Positions 24,346 through 33,315 of a stretch of DNA of 64,000 nucleotides are shown here, piece by piece. This stretch comes from Cupriavidus sp. WGlv3 (lineage in GTDB: Bacteria; Pseudomonadota; Gammaproteobacteria; Burkholderiales; Burkholderiaceae), in the NCBI RefSeq assembly GCF_023952475.1, contig NZ_JALHRX010000011.1:1-64000 (forward strand), given 5' to 3'. Made by a program: the position numbers and the translations under genes. Position 1 is the first letter of the stretch, and every line of letters starts with the position of its first letter. The notes beneath the pieces are model-generated. The model was not told the origin of the DNA. It searched no databases and saw nothing but the letters and a program-made list of their open reading frames with translations.

Positions 24346-25758
24346 ATGCCAATCCAGAACCCACCCGCCCATGCCGTGACGCTGCGCCGCCGGCTGATGC
24401 AGCTAACCCTTGCCGCCATCATCGCCACCACCGCATGGTGCGCGCTGGCGCCGCGCGCGCAGGCGCAGGACGTCGCCACCGCGCGGCAATTGCGCCTGAT
24501 GGCCGGCGCGCAGAAGGAGCTGCGCAGCGCGCAGCCGGTGGAGCGCGTCGCCGTGGGCAACCCCGCGGTGGCCGATGCGCTGATCCTGCGCACCCGCGGC
24601 GCGCCCAGCGTGCTGCTGGTGGCCAAACAGCCTGGCGTGACCGACGTGATGGTGTGGACGCGCGGCAACGCCGAGCCGCAGAGCTACAGCGTGAAGGTGG
24701 ATGCCATCGCGCCCGATGCCAATGGCGCGCAGCTGGGCTACTCGGCAGCCGGCGCCACCATCACCGGGCAGTCGCCGGATGCCTATGGCGCCGCGCGCGC
24801 GCAGGCGGCGGCGCGTGCGGCCACGGCCGGCAAGACCGACGGCAAGCCGGGCCTGGTGGTGGACCGCTCCACCGTGCCGCTGAGCGGCACCGTGCAGGTC
24901 GACGTCAAGGTGGTGGAGATCAGCAAGACCGTGCTCAAGGAAGTCGGCATCAACTTCTTCCGCAACAACTCGGGCTTTGCCTTCGGCTCGTTCTCGCCGT
25001 CGACGCTGAACAAGTTCACCTTTACGCCGGGCAGCGGCGGCGCGCCCGGCAGCTTCAGCGCCGACATCGCGTCGCCGATGAGCAATGCCTTCAACCTGGT
25101 GGCCGCGTCGCTCACGCATGGCATCTTCGCCAATATCAGCCTGCTCGAGGCCAACGGCCTGGCGCGCGTGCTGGCCGAGCCCAGCCTGGTGGCGCTGTCG
25201 GGGCAGAGCGCCAGCTTCCTCGCCGGCGGCGAGATCCCGATCCCGGTGCCGCAGGCGCTGGGCACCACCACGATCCAGTTCAAGCCGTTCGGCATCGGGC
25301 TGACGGTGTCGCCCACGGTGCTGTCGGCCGACCGCATCGCGCTGAAGGTGGCGCCCGAGGCCAGCGATCTGGACCCGTCGCGCGGCATCTCGATCAACGG
25401 CGCGGTGGTGCCGGCCATCGTCACGCGCCGCGCCGACACCACGGTCGAGCTGGGCGATGGCGAGAGCTTCGTGATTGGCGGGCTGGTCAGCCGCAACACC
25501 GTCAGCAACGTCAACAAGGTGCCGGTGTTGGGCGACCTGCCGGTGATCGGCGTGTTCTTCAAGAACCTGAACTTCCACCAGGAAGACCGCGAGCTGATGA
25601 TCGTCGTCACGCCGCGCCTGGTGAAGCCGATGGCGAAGAACTCGCCGGCGGCGCAGGCCGTCGGCGCCGACGGCCGCACCAGCGCCAGCCCCAATGTATG
25701 GGGCTGGTATGTGCTGGGCGAATACGCGGACCCGACTTTGCCGGGTTTCTCGAAATAG
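24346..25758 (+). CDS. rcpA: Tad secretin RcpA/CpaC
   Basis: About 470 residues. A signal sequence ends near LAPRAQAQ, followed by the short pilus-specific N domain (AGAQKELRSAQPVERVAVGNPAVADAL) and a secretin barrel domain from about residue 180. The barrel has AEPSLVALSGQSASFLAGGEIPIPV and the conserved late motif VPVLGDLPVIGVFFKN followed by ELMIVVTPRLV. It forms the outer-membrane channel for the Flp pilus. A GTG at 24331 would add five residues and cannot be excluded. Confidence 0.95.
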   Translation: MPIQNPPAHAVTLRRRLMQLTLAAIIATTAWCALAPRAQAQDVATARQLRLMAGAQKELRSAQPVERVAVGNPAVADALILRTRGAPSVLLVAKQPGVTDVMVWTRGNAEPQSYSVKVDAIAPDANGAQLGYSAAGATITGQSPDAYGAARAQAAARAATAGKTDGKPGLVVDRSTVPLSGTVQVDVKVVEISKTVLKEVGINFFRNNSGFAFGSFSPSTLNKFTFTPGSGGAPGSFSADIASPMSNAFNLVAASLTHGIFANISLLEANGLARVLAEPSLVALSGQSASFLAGGEIPIPVPQALGTTTIQFKPFGIGLTVSPTVLSADRIALKVAPEASDLDPSRGISINGAVVPAIVTRRADTTVELGDGESFVIGGLVSRNTVSNVNKVPVLGDLPVIGVFFKNLNFHQEDRELMIVVTPRLVKPMAKNSPAAQAVGADGRTSASPNVWGWYVLGEYADPTLPGFSK

Positions 25759-25805
25759 CCGCCGGCCATGCCGGCTGGCATGGCCAACAGCTTTGAGGCG
25801 GAGAG

Positions 25806-27065
25806 ATGGACTATTTTCTGTTGCACGCAACGCAGGGCGAAGTCAGGGACTGGCTGGGCAAGGTCATCGGCGCGCTCGGCACGCTGGTGGCCGATGGCGG
25901 CGCCCAGGAAGGCTTTATCGAGCGCGTCTCCGAGCTGCGCCCGGGCCTGGTGTTCCTGCATTTCTCGGCGCAACTGGCGGCGCCGTCGGCGCGCCTGGCC
26001 GAGCAGCTGCAGCGGCTGTTCCCCGGCCTGCCGCTGGTGGCCGTGGGCCAGGCCGGCGAGCCCGGCGTGATGCTGGCCGCGCTGCGCGCGGGCGTAAAGG
26101 ATTTCATCGACCTGCGCGATGCCCCGGCCGAGGCCGAGGCCGTGGTCAAGCGCCTGGCGGTGCCGAGCGAGCAGGTGCGCCCGGCCGAGGCCGCGCGCCA
26201 GGGCAAGATCGTGGCGCTGCTGGGTGCGCGCGCCGGCGTGGGCGTGACCAGCCTGGCGGTCAACCTGGCCGCGGCGGCGCGCCGCCACCTGCCGCGCCAT
26301 GCCAAGACCGATGCCCGCGCCGAAGTGCTGCTGACCGACCTGGGCCTGCCGGCGCGCGACGGCGCGCTCTACCTGAACCTGAGTCCGGGCTTCCATTTCG
26401 TCGAGGCAGTGCGCAACCTGCGCCGCTTCGACCAGGTCTTCGTGCAGACCGCGCTGACGCGGCATGGCAACGGCGTGTGCGTGCTGCCGCTGCCGGCCGC
26501 GCTGAGCGAACTTCGCGACATCTCGTACGCCGATGCGATCGGCCTGCTCGAGCGCCTGCGCGCGTTCTTCGACCTGCAGATCGTCGACCTGGGCGGCTTC
26601 GGCAATGCCGAGTTCACCGCGCAGATCGTCAAGGCCGCCGACAGCGTGGTGCTGGTCGCGGACCAGAGCGTGGGCGCGATCGTGTCGGCGGCGGAGCTGG
26701 TGCATGAACTGCGCGCGCGCGAAGTGGAGCGCGACGACCTGCACCTGCTGGTGTCGCGCTTCGACGCGCGGCTGGGCGTCGATGCCGCGCAGATTGCCCG
26801 GCGCGTTGGGGTGGAGTCGGTGGCGACGCTGCCGGACAGCCGCGAGGCGCTGGTGCTGGCGATGAACCGCGGCGCGGTGCTGGCCGACGACGATCCGCAC
26901 TGCCCCTATGTGCGCGCGCTGGCCGAGCTGCTGGCACGGCTGGGCTACCGCACCGCCACGGCCAGGGACGCCACGCTGCTGGCGCGGATCAAGGACAAAC
27001 TGCCCGGGGCGCTGCGCGCAGCGCTGGTAGCGCGCAGCGCGCGCACGGCTCGCACTGGAAGCTGA
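25806..27065 (+). CDS. tadZ: TadZ/CpaE-like localisation ATPase
   Basis: About 419 residues. An N-terminal receiver-like domain (to about 120; LVFLHFSAQL and GVKDFIDLRDAP) lacks a clear phosphorylatable aspartate. The C-terminal MinD/ParA-type domain begins with KIVALLGARAGVGVTSLAVNLA. That is a degenerate Walker A: the lysines of the usual KGGxGKT loop are replaced by Ala/Arg and Val, a feature reported for TadZ proteins. VDLGGFGNAEF occupies the Walker B position. TadZ positions the pilus machine at the pole. Only 1 bp separates it from tadA. Confidence 0.93.
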   Translation: MDYFLLHATQGEVRDWLGKVIGALGTLVADGGAQEGFIERVSELRPGLVFLHFSAQLAAPSARLAEQLQRLFPGLPLVAVGQAGEPGVMLAALRAGVKDFIDLRDAPAEAEAVVKRLAVPSEQVRPAEAARQGKIVALLGARAGVGVTSLAVNLAAAARRHLPRHAKTDARAEVLLTDLGLPARDGALYLNLSPGFHFVEAVRNLRRFDQVFVQTALTRHGNGVCVLPLPAALSELRDISYADAIGLLERLRAFFDLQIVDLGGFGNAEFTAQIVKAADSVVLVADQSVGAIVSAAELVHELRAREVERDDLHLLVSRFDARLGVDAAQIARRVGVESVATLPDSREALVLAMNRGAVLADDDPHCPYVRALAELLARLGYRTATARDATLLARIKDKLPGALRAALVARSARTARTGS

Positions 27066-27066
27066 C

Positions 27067-28383
27067 ATGACGCAAGCGATCGAATTCTCCGACAACGCCC
27101 CCGCACCGTTCCCGGTGTCGCAGGAGTTCCACAACATCAAGGAAGCCGCGCACGAGCACCTGCTGACGCGCATCGAAGAGCTGGGGGCCGAGTTCGGGCG
27201 CTGGTCGCGCACCGCGATCCAGCGCTTCGTCGACCTGGAGCTGGAAAGCTTTACGCGGCTGCGGCGCATCCCCATCAACGAGGCCGAGCTGCGCCAGATC
27301 GCCGAGGCGCTGACCAAGGAGCTGGCCGGCTTCGGCCCGATCGAGGACCTGCTCAACGATCCCGCGGTCGAAGACATCCTGGTCAACGGCCACCTGGATG
27401 TGTATGTGTCGCGCCATGGCGTGCTCGAGCGCATCCCGGTGCGCTTTGCCGACAGCGGCCACCTGCTGCGCATCGTGCGCCGTATCCTGGCGCCGATCGG
27501 CCGGCGCCTGGACGAGTCCAACCCCATGGTCGACGCGCGCCTGCCCGACGGCGGCCGCATCAACGTGGTGATCCCGCCGCTGGCGCTGGAAGGCCCGGTG
27601 GTGTCGATCCGCAAGTTCCGCAAGGACCCGATGACGCCCGCCGACCTGCAGGCGCTGGGCACCATGAGCCCCGAGATCTGCGACCTGCTGCAGGCCGCGG
27701 TGCAGGCGCGCTGCAATATCCTGGTGAGCGGCGGCACCAGCTCCGGCAAGACCTCGCTGCTCAATGCGCTGGCCACCTTCGTGCCGCCCACCGAGCGCGT
27801 CATCACCATCGAGGATACCGCCGAGCTGGCGCTGAACCATCCGCATGTGGTGCGGCTGGAAAGCCGTCCCGGCGGCTTCGAGGGCACCGGCGTGGTGTCG
27901 ATCCGCGACCTGCTGCGCAACAGCCTGCGCATGCGCCCGGACCGCATCATCGTCGGCGAAGTGCGGGGCGGCGAGGTGCTCGAGATGCTGCAGGCCATGA
28001 GCACCGGCCACGACGGCTCGATGGGCACCATCCACGCCAGCAGCCCGCGCGAATGCCTGTACCGGCTCGAGATGCTGGCCGGCTTCGCCGGCTTCCAGGG
28101 CAGCGAGATGAGCCTGCGGCGCCAGATCGCCAACGCCATCGACTTCATCGTGCAGATCGCGCGGCTGTCCAACGGCAAGCGCCGCATCGTCTCGATCACC
28201 GAGGTCACCGGCCTGGGCGACAACATCATCTCGACCCAGGAGCTGTACCGGCACGAACCGTTCGTGAACGCCGACGGCACCGAGACCGACCGCTGGCTGT
28301 CGCTGGGCCTGCTGCCGCACTCGCCCAAGCTGGCGCGCATGCGCGGCCCGGGCTTCATGCTGGACGACCGCTTCGATGTCTAG
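27067..28383 (+). CDS. tadA: TadA/CpaF secretion ATPase
   Basis: About 438 residues, the motor of Flp pilus assembly. It has an N-terminal helical part and the typical segment ELAGFGPIEDLLNDPAVEDILVNG, Walker A GGTSSGKTSLLN near 221-232, the Asp box ITIEDTAELAL, Walker B RPDRIIVGEVRGGE near 291, and the His box GHDGSMGTIHASS. All catalytic elements are intact. It overlaps tadB by 8 bp, so translation is coupled. Confidence 0.97.
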   Translation: MTQAIEFSDNAPAPFPVSQEFHNIKEAAHEHLLTRIEELGAEFGRWSRTAIQRFVDLELESFTRLRRIPINEAELRQIAEALTKELAGFGPIEDLLNDPAVEDILVNGHLDVYVSRHGVLERIPVRFADSGHLLRIVRRILAPIGRRLDESNPMVDARLPDGGRINVVIPPLALEGPVVSIRKFRKDPMTPADLQALGTMSPEICDLLQAAVQARCNILVSGGTSSGKTSLLNALATFVPPTERVITIEDTAELALNHPHVVRLESRPGGFEGTGVVSIRDLLRNSLRMRPDRIIVGEVRGGEVLEMLQAMSTGHDGSMGTIHASSPRECLYRLEMLAGFAGFQGSEMSLRRQIANAIDFIVQIARLSNGKRRIVSITEVTGLGDNIISTQELYRHEPFVNADGTETDRWLSLGLLPHSPKLARMRGPGFMLDDRFDV

Positions 28384-29302
28384 CGCTACCTTGCTGCTCG
28401 CCGCGCTCGTCCTGGTCATCGCCGGCCTGGGGCTGCTGCTGCTCGCCAGCGCGCAGGCACGCGCGCGCCGCGAACAGCAGCAGGCGTTCCTGCAGGCGCA
28501 GACCGAGCAGGTGCGGATGCGCTACACCCAGGCGCCCGATCCGTCGCTGCAGCTGCCCGCGCGCGACCTGCGCCGGCGCTGGGACGACTTCCTGCGCCGC
28601 GCCGACCTGGCGCCGACGCGCCGCACCGCGCTGCTGTGGCTGTCTCCACTGGTGCTGTGCACGCTCGCCGGTGCGGTGGCGGGGCAATGGCTGGGCGCGG
28701 TGTCGGCGCTGGTCGTGGCGCTGGCGGTGACAGCGTGCGCGGCGTGGCACCGCGTGCGCCGGCTGCACAAGAAGCTGCTGTCGCAGCTGCCCGGTTTCCT
28801 GGATGGCGTGGTGCGGCTGATGACCATCGGCAGCAGCGTGCCGGCCGCGTTCCAGAACTCCATCGCCAATACCGAGGCGCCGCTGCGCCAGTGCCTGGTG
28901 CAGGCGGTGCACCTGCAGCGCGCCGGCAAGGAGCTGGACCAGGCGGTGCTGCAGGTGGGGCGCGCCTACCAGGTCGAGGAACTGGTGCTGGTGGCTTCGG
29001 TGCTGCGCCTGTCGGTGCGCTACGGCGGCCGCGCCGACGTGGTGATGGAGCGCACCGCCACCTTCATGCGCGACCGCGAGCAGGCGCAGCGCGAGCTGAT
29101 GGCGCTGTCGGCCGAGACCCGGCTGTCGGCCTGGGTGCTGGGCCTGCTGCCGCTGGTGGTGGCCGGCGGCCTGTTCACGCTGAACGCGGGCTACATCCTG
29201 ATGATGTGGAAAGACCCCACCGGCAAGACCATGCTGCTGTCGGCCGCGGCGCTGGAAGTCGCCGGCGCGCTGATGCTGTACCGGCTGGCCAAGTCGATCT
29301 GA
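28376..29302 (+). CDS. tadB: TadB inner-membrane platform protein
   Basis: About 308 residues of the GspF/TadB family. A first membrane helix at the N-terminus, a pair near 85-120 and two more at the C-terminus flank the cytoplasmic T2SSF domain (LPGFLDGVVRLMTIGSSVPAAFQN and RYGGRADVVMERTATFMRDREQAQREL). With TadC it forms the inner-membrane platform that TadA drives. It starts inside the end of tadA (8-bp overlap) and ends 22 bp before tadC. Confidence 0.94.
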   Translation: MSSATLLLAALVLVIAGLGLLLLASAQARARREQQQAFLQAQTEQVRMRYTQAPDPSLQLPARDLRRRWDDFLRRADLAPTRRTALLWLSPLVLCTLAGAVAGQWLGAVSALVVALAVTACAAWHRVRRLHKKLLSQLPGFLDGVVRLMTIGSSVPAAFQNSIANTEAPLRQCLVQAVHLQRAGKELDQAVLQVGRAYQVEELVLVASVLRLSVRYGGRADVVMERTATFMRDREQAQRELMALSAETRLSAWVLGLLPLVVAGGLFTLNAGYILMMWKDPTGKTMLLSAAALEVAGALMLYRLAKSI

Positions 29303-29324
29303 AGGCAACGATGACATTGCCACC

Positions 29325-30389
29325 ATGGACCGCCTGACTCTGATCTCGCTGAGCCTGCTCGCCGCCGCCTGCGGCATCGGCGTGCTGGCCTTGCCGCTGC
29401 TGCGCGACTGGCGCCAGCGCCGGCTGTCGACCCGCACCATCGACGCCGCGCTGGCGCGCCAGCGCGCAATGGAAGCCTTACAGAACGCACAGGCCGCCCA
29501 GGCCGTGCCCGTCGGCGCGCCGCGTGCGCCGGGCGTGCCCGGCGTGCCGGGTCCCGCGGGCGCGCGCCCAGCGACCCCTGCGGCAGCCTCCGGCGTCGCC
29601 ACCGCGCTCGGCGCCCAGCTGGGCGCGCGCGTGGGCGAGCGCTTCGATGCCCACTGGCTGGAATCGCGGCTGGGCCGCGCGGTGGTGACCCCGGAAGACC
29701 AGCAGTTGCTCGAGCAATGCGGCTGGTATGGCCTGCAGGCGCGCGTGCTGTTCGGCGTGCTGCGCCTGGGCCTCCCGCTGGCCTTGTCGGTGCTGGCGAT
29801 GCTGTGGCATCTCGGCGCCAGTGCCTTCATGGTGATGGCCTGGGGCTTCGGCACCTTCGCCGTGGCCTACCTGGCGCCCAAGTGGTACCTGCGCCGCCGC
29901 GCCGCTGGGCGCCTGCGCATGGTCGACGACGAGCTGCCGGTGCTGATCGACATGCTGCGGCTGCTGCAGGGCGTGGGTTTGTCGATCGACCAGAGCCTGC
30001 AGGTGATCGTGGCCGAGTTTGGCAGCATGCTGCGCGTGCTGGGGCCGGAGCTGGCGCGCGCCAACCAGCAGTTCGCCTCGGGCCGCTCGCGCGAGCAGAC
30101 CCTGCTGCGCATCGGCCGGCTGTTCGACAGCGAAGACCTGAAGAGCCTGATCACGCTGCTGACGCAGGTCGACAAGCATGGCGGCGCGGTGCAGGAGCCG
30201 CTGCGCCAGTTCGGCCTGCGCATGCAGGAGGCGCGCAAGTCGCGCATGAAGGACGAGATCGGCCGCCTCACGGTCAAGATGACCGCGGTGATGGTGGTCA
30301 GCCTGTTGCCGGTGCTGCTGATCCTGACCGCGGGCCCCGGCTTTCTCGGGGTGATCCGCATGCTGGCAAACATGGGAGGAACGCGATGA
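29325..30389 (+). CDS. tadC: TadC inner-membrane platform protein
   Basis: About 354 residues of the same T2SSF family as TadB. One N-terminal helix is followed by an Ala/Pro/Gly-rich linker (about 50-95), then two helices, the T2SSF domain (DELPVLIDMLRLLQGVGLSIDQSLQVI and LMTLL-like core) and a C-terminal helix (VMVVSLLPVLLILTAGPGFL). The linker is longer than usual and looks disordered. It overlaps tadD by 4 bp. Confidence 0.94.
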   Translation: MDRLTLISLSLLAAACGIGVLALPLLRDWRQRRLSTRTIDAALARQRAMEALQNAQAAQAVPVGAPRAPGVPGVPGPAGARPATPAAASGVATALGAQLGARVGERFDAHWLESRLGRAVVTPEDQQLLEQCGWYGLQARVLFGVLRLGLPLALSVLAMLWHLGASAFMVMAWGFGTFAVAYLAPKWYLRRRAAGRLRMVDDELPVLIDMLRLLQGVGLSIDQSLQVIVAEFGSMLRVLGPELARANQQFASGRSREQTLLRIGRLFDSEDLKSLITLLTQVDKHGGAVQEPLRQFGLRMQEARKSRMKDEIGRLTVKMTAVMVVSLLPVLLILTAGPGFLGVIRMLANMGGTR

Positions 30390-31234
30390 TGGGTTTCATG
30401 GCGCGCTCGGCCGCGCGCGTGCTGCTGACCGCGCTGGCCGCGCTGTCGGGCTGCGCCGCCAGCAACAACGGCGCCACGGCCATGCACGATCAGGCCGAGG
30501 CCCAGGTGGAACTGGCCAGGTTGCGCGACAAGACCGCGCGCGCGGAATACAGCGAGCAGGCGGTCTACCTGGGCCTGATCCGCAAAATGCAGCAGGACGG
30601 CCTTTACTTTGCCTCGCTCGCGCATATCGAGGTCTATGTGCAGCGCTTCGGCACCGGCCCGGAGATCCAGGTAATGCGCGCCGATGCGCTGCGCGAAACC
30701 GGGCAGGACCAGGCCGCCATCGAGGCCTACCAGGCGCTGGCTGCCACCGCGAAGGGCGCGGAGGCCGCGCATGCGCACCACGGACTTGGCCTGTTGGCGG
30801 GGCGCCAGGACGACTTTGCGCGCGCGGTCACGGAGTTGCGCGCCGCCGCCGCGCTGGACCCGGTCAACGCGCGCATCGCCAGCGACCTCGGCTATGCGCT
30901 GATGCGCGCCGGCGCGCTGCAGGACGCGCGCGTGCCGGTGATGCAGGCGCTTGAGCTGGACGCGCGCAATCCGCGCGTGATCAGCAATGCCGTGGTGTGG
31001 CTGATGGCCGATGGCAAGCGCGCCCAGGCCAACGCCATGATGCAAAAGGCCGCATTGCCCGAGCCCACGCGCAGCGCGATCCGCAAGGAGGCGGACCGCA
31101 TCGCCCGCGCCGCCGCCACGCGCGACCGCGCCACGTCGCGCCAGGGCCAGCCCAGGCCGATCTCCGCGCCCGCCGCCGTGGCGGTCGTGGCCAAGCCAAT
31201 CGCCATCGCCGCGCAAGCCGGCGCTACACCATGA
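30386..31234 (+). CDS. tadD: TadD-type TPR lipoprotein
   Basis: About 282 residues. A signal peptide ends in AALSGC (C22), then several TPR units follow (HIEVYVQRFGTGPEIQVMRADALRETGQDQAAIEAYQAL, HHGLGLLAGRQDDFARAVTELRAAAALDP, and DLGYALMRAGALQDARVPVMQALELDA). The C-terminal 60 residues are Ala/Arg-rich. TadD acts as an outer-membrane-anchored assembly factor, probably for the secretin. The ATG at 30386 overlaps the tadC stop and is preceded by GGGAGGA; it overlaps the next gene by 4 bp. Confidence 0.93.
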   Translation: MMGFMARSAARVLLTALAALSGCAASNNGATAMHDQAEAQVELARLRDKTARAEYSEQAVYLGLIRKMQQDGLYFASLAHIEVYVQRFGTGPEIQVMRADALRETGQDQAAIEAYQALAATAKGAEAAHAHHGLGLLAGRQDDFARAVTELRAAAALDPVNARIASDLGYALMRAGALQDARVPVMQALELDARNPRVISNAVVWLMADGKRAQANAMMQKAALPEPTRSAIRKEADRIARAAATRDRATSRQGQPRPISAPAAVAVVAKPIAIAAQAGATP

Positions 31235-31590
31235 CAGCCAATCTTCTTGTTCCGATCCGAAAGCGCGCAGCATGCGGGGCGCTGTGCCTGTGGACACTGG
31301 CCCCACTGGCCTACGCGCAGGGCGACGCCGCGCCGACCGAAGCCGCCGGCATGCCGGCGGCGCGGCCCGCGCAGCGCGAGATCGGCGCCGACACGCGCAC
31401 GATCCTGGCGATCCAGCGCGAGGGCACGCAGGCCGGGCCGATGCTGCCGATGCACGGCGAGCAGGCCGCGCTGGGCTATGAGCGCTACCTGAACAGCTTC
31501 CGCTTCGCACTGCCCGAGTTCTACACCGGCCAGGCCAACGCCAGCACCACGCGCGCCGGCTCGGCCGGGCAGATGCTGGGCGGAAAATGA
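31231..31590 (+). CDS. DUF3613 domain-containing tad-locus protein
   Basis: About 119 residues. A signal peptide runs to about residue 30 (CGALCLWTLAPLAYAQ). The mature part has IGADTRTILAIQREGTQAGPMLPMHGEQAALGYERYLNSF, the conserved core I associate with DUF3613, a small family found in beta-proteobacterial tad loci. Its ATG overlaps the tadD stop and its stop overlaps the tadG start (4 bp each), so it is a true operon member. Function is unknown; a periplasmic accessory role in pilus assembly is inferred from position only. Confidence 0.85.
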   Translation: MTANLLVPIRKRAACGALCLWTLAPLAYAQGDAAPTEAAGMPAARPAQREIGADTRTILAIQREGTQAGPMLPMHGEQAALGYERYLNSFRFALPEFYTGQANASTTRAGSAGQMLGGK

Positions 31591-33278
31591 GCCTGCGCCA
31601 GCCGCCGGTGCCCCGCACCCGTCGCGCCGCACGCGGCGCCGTCAGCGTGATGGCGGCGGTGCTGATCGCCACCGTGGCGATTGCCGCGCTCGTGTCGGTC
31701 GACGTCGGCCATGTGTTCATGCGCCAGCGGCAGTTGCAGAACATGGTGGACCTGGCGGCGATGTCGGCGGCGCAGCAACTCAAGCGGGCGGATAGCGCGG
31801 CCAATCTCAACGCCGCGGTGCTGGGAACGGTCAGCAATATCGGCGCGAAGAACGGCTACCCGTCGGGCATTGCCATGGGCTGTGCGGCGGCCGCCGGCGG
31901 CGGCGCGGATGCGATGACGGCCTGCGTCGGCGTGTGGGATCCGGCGACCGCCGGACCCAGGCATTTCAGCGCCGTGTACAACGCGGCCACGGTCTCGCCC
32001 AACGCCGTGCGCGTGCAAGCCACGCAGACGGTGCCGATCCTGTTCGTATTCAAGGGCGGCAGCGGCAGGCAGCTGTTCGCCGAATCGATTGCCAGCGGCA
32101 GCCCGCCGGTGGCGGCGTTTTCGCTGGGCACGGGTCTGCTGGACGTCTCGACCGCCAATAGCATGCTGAGCGTGCTGCTGGGCAATGCGGTGAACCTGTC
32201 GTTGGCGGACTGGCAGGGGCTGGTCAATACCACGGTGACGCTGGACCAGCTGCGCCTCGAGGCGGACGTCGGGACCGTGGAACAACTGCTGAGTGCGTCG
32301 CTGAGCCTGCGCGATTTCTATGCGCTGGTGCTCGGCGCGGCCGGGCGCGACACGCTGCTCAACACCATGCTGGGCAGCCCGCCGACCGCGCTGGCGGCGA
32401 GCGGGGCGGCCGCGACGGTGTCGCTGGCAAGGCTGCTCGACCTCGGCCTGATGGCACCCGCGGCATCGTCGGCGGTGGAGGTGGGCCTGAATGTCGCGCA
32501 GTTGCTGCTCGCTGGCGCGCAAGTCGCACGCGGCGACACCGCGGTCGCTTTGCCGCTGAACATACCCACGCTGCCGCTTGGCCTGGGCGGCATCAGCGCC
32601 AACCTGCGCGTGATCCAGCCGCCGGTCACGGCTGCCGGACCGGCGCGGCAGCTTTCCAGCAAGCCCGACACGTGGCAGACCAGCGCCACCTCCGCGCAGG
32701 TAAGGCTGACGCTGGCGCTGCAGATCAAGGCAGACATCCTGAAGCCGGTAATCGACGCCGATCTGAACGTGCCGCTCTTTCTTGATGTCGCCAACGCCAC
32801 GGCCGACCTTACCCGGCTTCAATGCGCGGCCAATCCCGCGGATCGTCGGGCCACGATGCAGCTAAGGAGTGGCCTGGCCACGGCGTGCCTGACCGACGGC
32901 TGCACGGGCGGCGAGGTGGTGCTTGGCGAGGTCAAGGTGGGACTGCTGGGGGACATCGCCCAGGTTGTTGCCACCGACGTGCCGCGTCATGGCAACACCG
33001 TCGCCCAGGAAGTCACATTGGCGCCGGGCGGCCATGCGCAAGTGGGTATGTCGGATCCCTTCGGCGGAGTGTTCTCGCAGGTGCTGTCGCTGAAGGTACG
33101 GACCAAGTTGCTGGGGATTCTCAGCTTGCCTCTGGATGTCGGCCCGCTGCTGGCGCCGCTGGGGGCTACGCTCGATGGGCTGGTCCCGCCGCTGCTCAAC
33201 AGCCTTGGCATCCAGCTAGGCAACGCCGACCTCTGGGTCCACAGCATCGATTGCAACAACGCTGAACTGGTGTACTGA
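31587..33278 (+). CDS. tadG: TadG-like minor pilus protein (DUF2134)
   Basis: About 563 residues. An N-terminal Flp-like membrane segment (GAVSVMAAVLIATVAIAALVSVDVGHVFMRQRQLQNMVDLAAMSAAQ) matches the TadG/TadE-like start, followed by a DUF2134-type periplasmic domain with PNAVRVQATQTVPILFVFKGG. The remaining 350 residues are a Leu/Ala/Thr-rich extracytoplasmic region with cysteines in RLQCAANP, ATACLTDGC and SIDCNNAEL. It overlaps the DUF3613 gene by 4 bp and ends the structural part of the tad operon. Confidence 0.88.
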   Translation: MSLRQPPVPRTRRAARGAVSVMAAVLIATVAIAALVSVDVGHVFMRQRQLQNMVDLAAMSAAQQLKRADSAANLNAAVLGTVSNIGAKNGYPSGIAMGCAAAAGGGADAMTACVGVWDPATAGPRHFSAVYNAATVSPNAVRVQATQTVPILFVFKGGSGRQLFAESIASGSPPVAAFSLGTGLLDVSTANSMLSVLLGNAVNLSLADWQGLVNTTVTLDQLRLEADVGTVEQLLSASLSLRDFYALVLGAAGRDTLLNTMLGSPPTALAASGAAATVSLARLLDLGLMAPAASSAVEVGLNVAQLLLAGAQVARGDTAVALPLNIPTLPLGLGGISANLRVIQPPVTAAGPARQLSSKPDTWQTSATSAQVRLTLALQIKADILKPVIDADLNVPLFLDVANATADLTRLQCAANPADRRATMQLRSGLATACLTDGCTGGEVVLGEVKVGLLGDIAQVVATDVPRHGNTVAQEVTLAPGGHAQVGMSDPFGGVFSQVLSLKVRTKLLGILSLPLDVGPLLAPLGATLDGLVPPLLNSLGIQLGNADLWVHSIDCNNAELVY

Positions 33279-33315
33279 GCCATGATCGCGCCAACCGCCT
33301 GATGGCAGAAACAGA

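Noticed and set aside
24783-28358. Open frame of about 1190 codons on the minus strand
   Set aside because: It is antisense to rcpA, tadZ and tadA, whose motifs are unmistakable. The translation is low-complexity Arg/Ser/Ala without recognisable domains.
21752-33278. Horizontal acquisition of the tad locus as a genomic island
   Set aside because: No integrase, tRNA, direct repeats or transposase flank it, and apart from the flp leader its composition matches the neighbourhood. The idea cannot be supported from this window.
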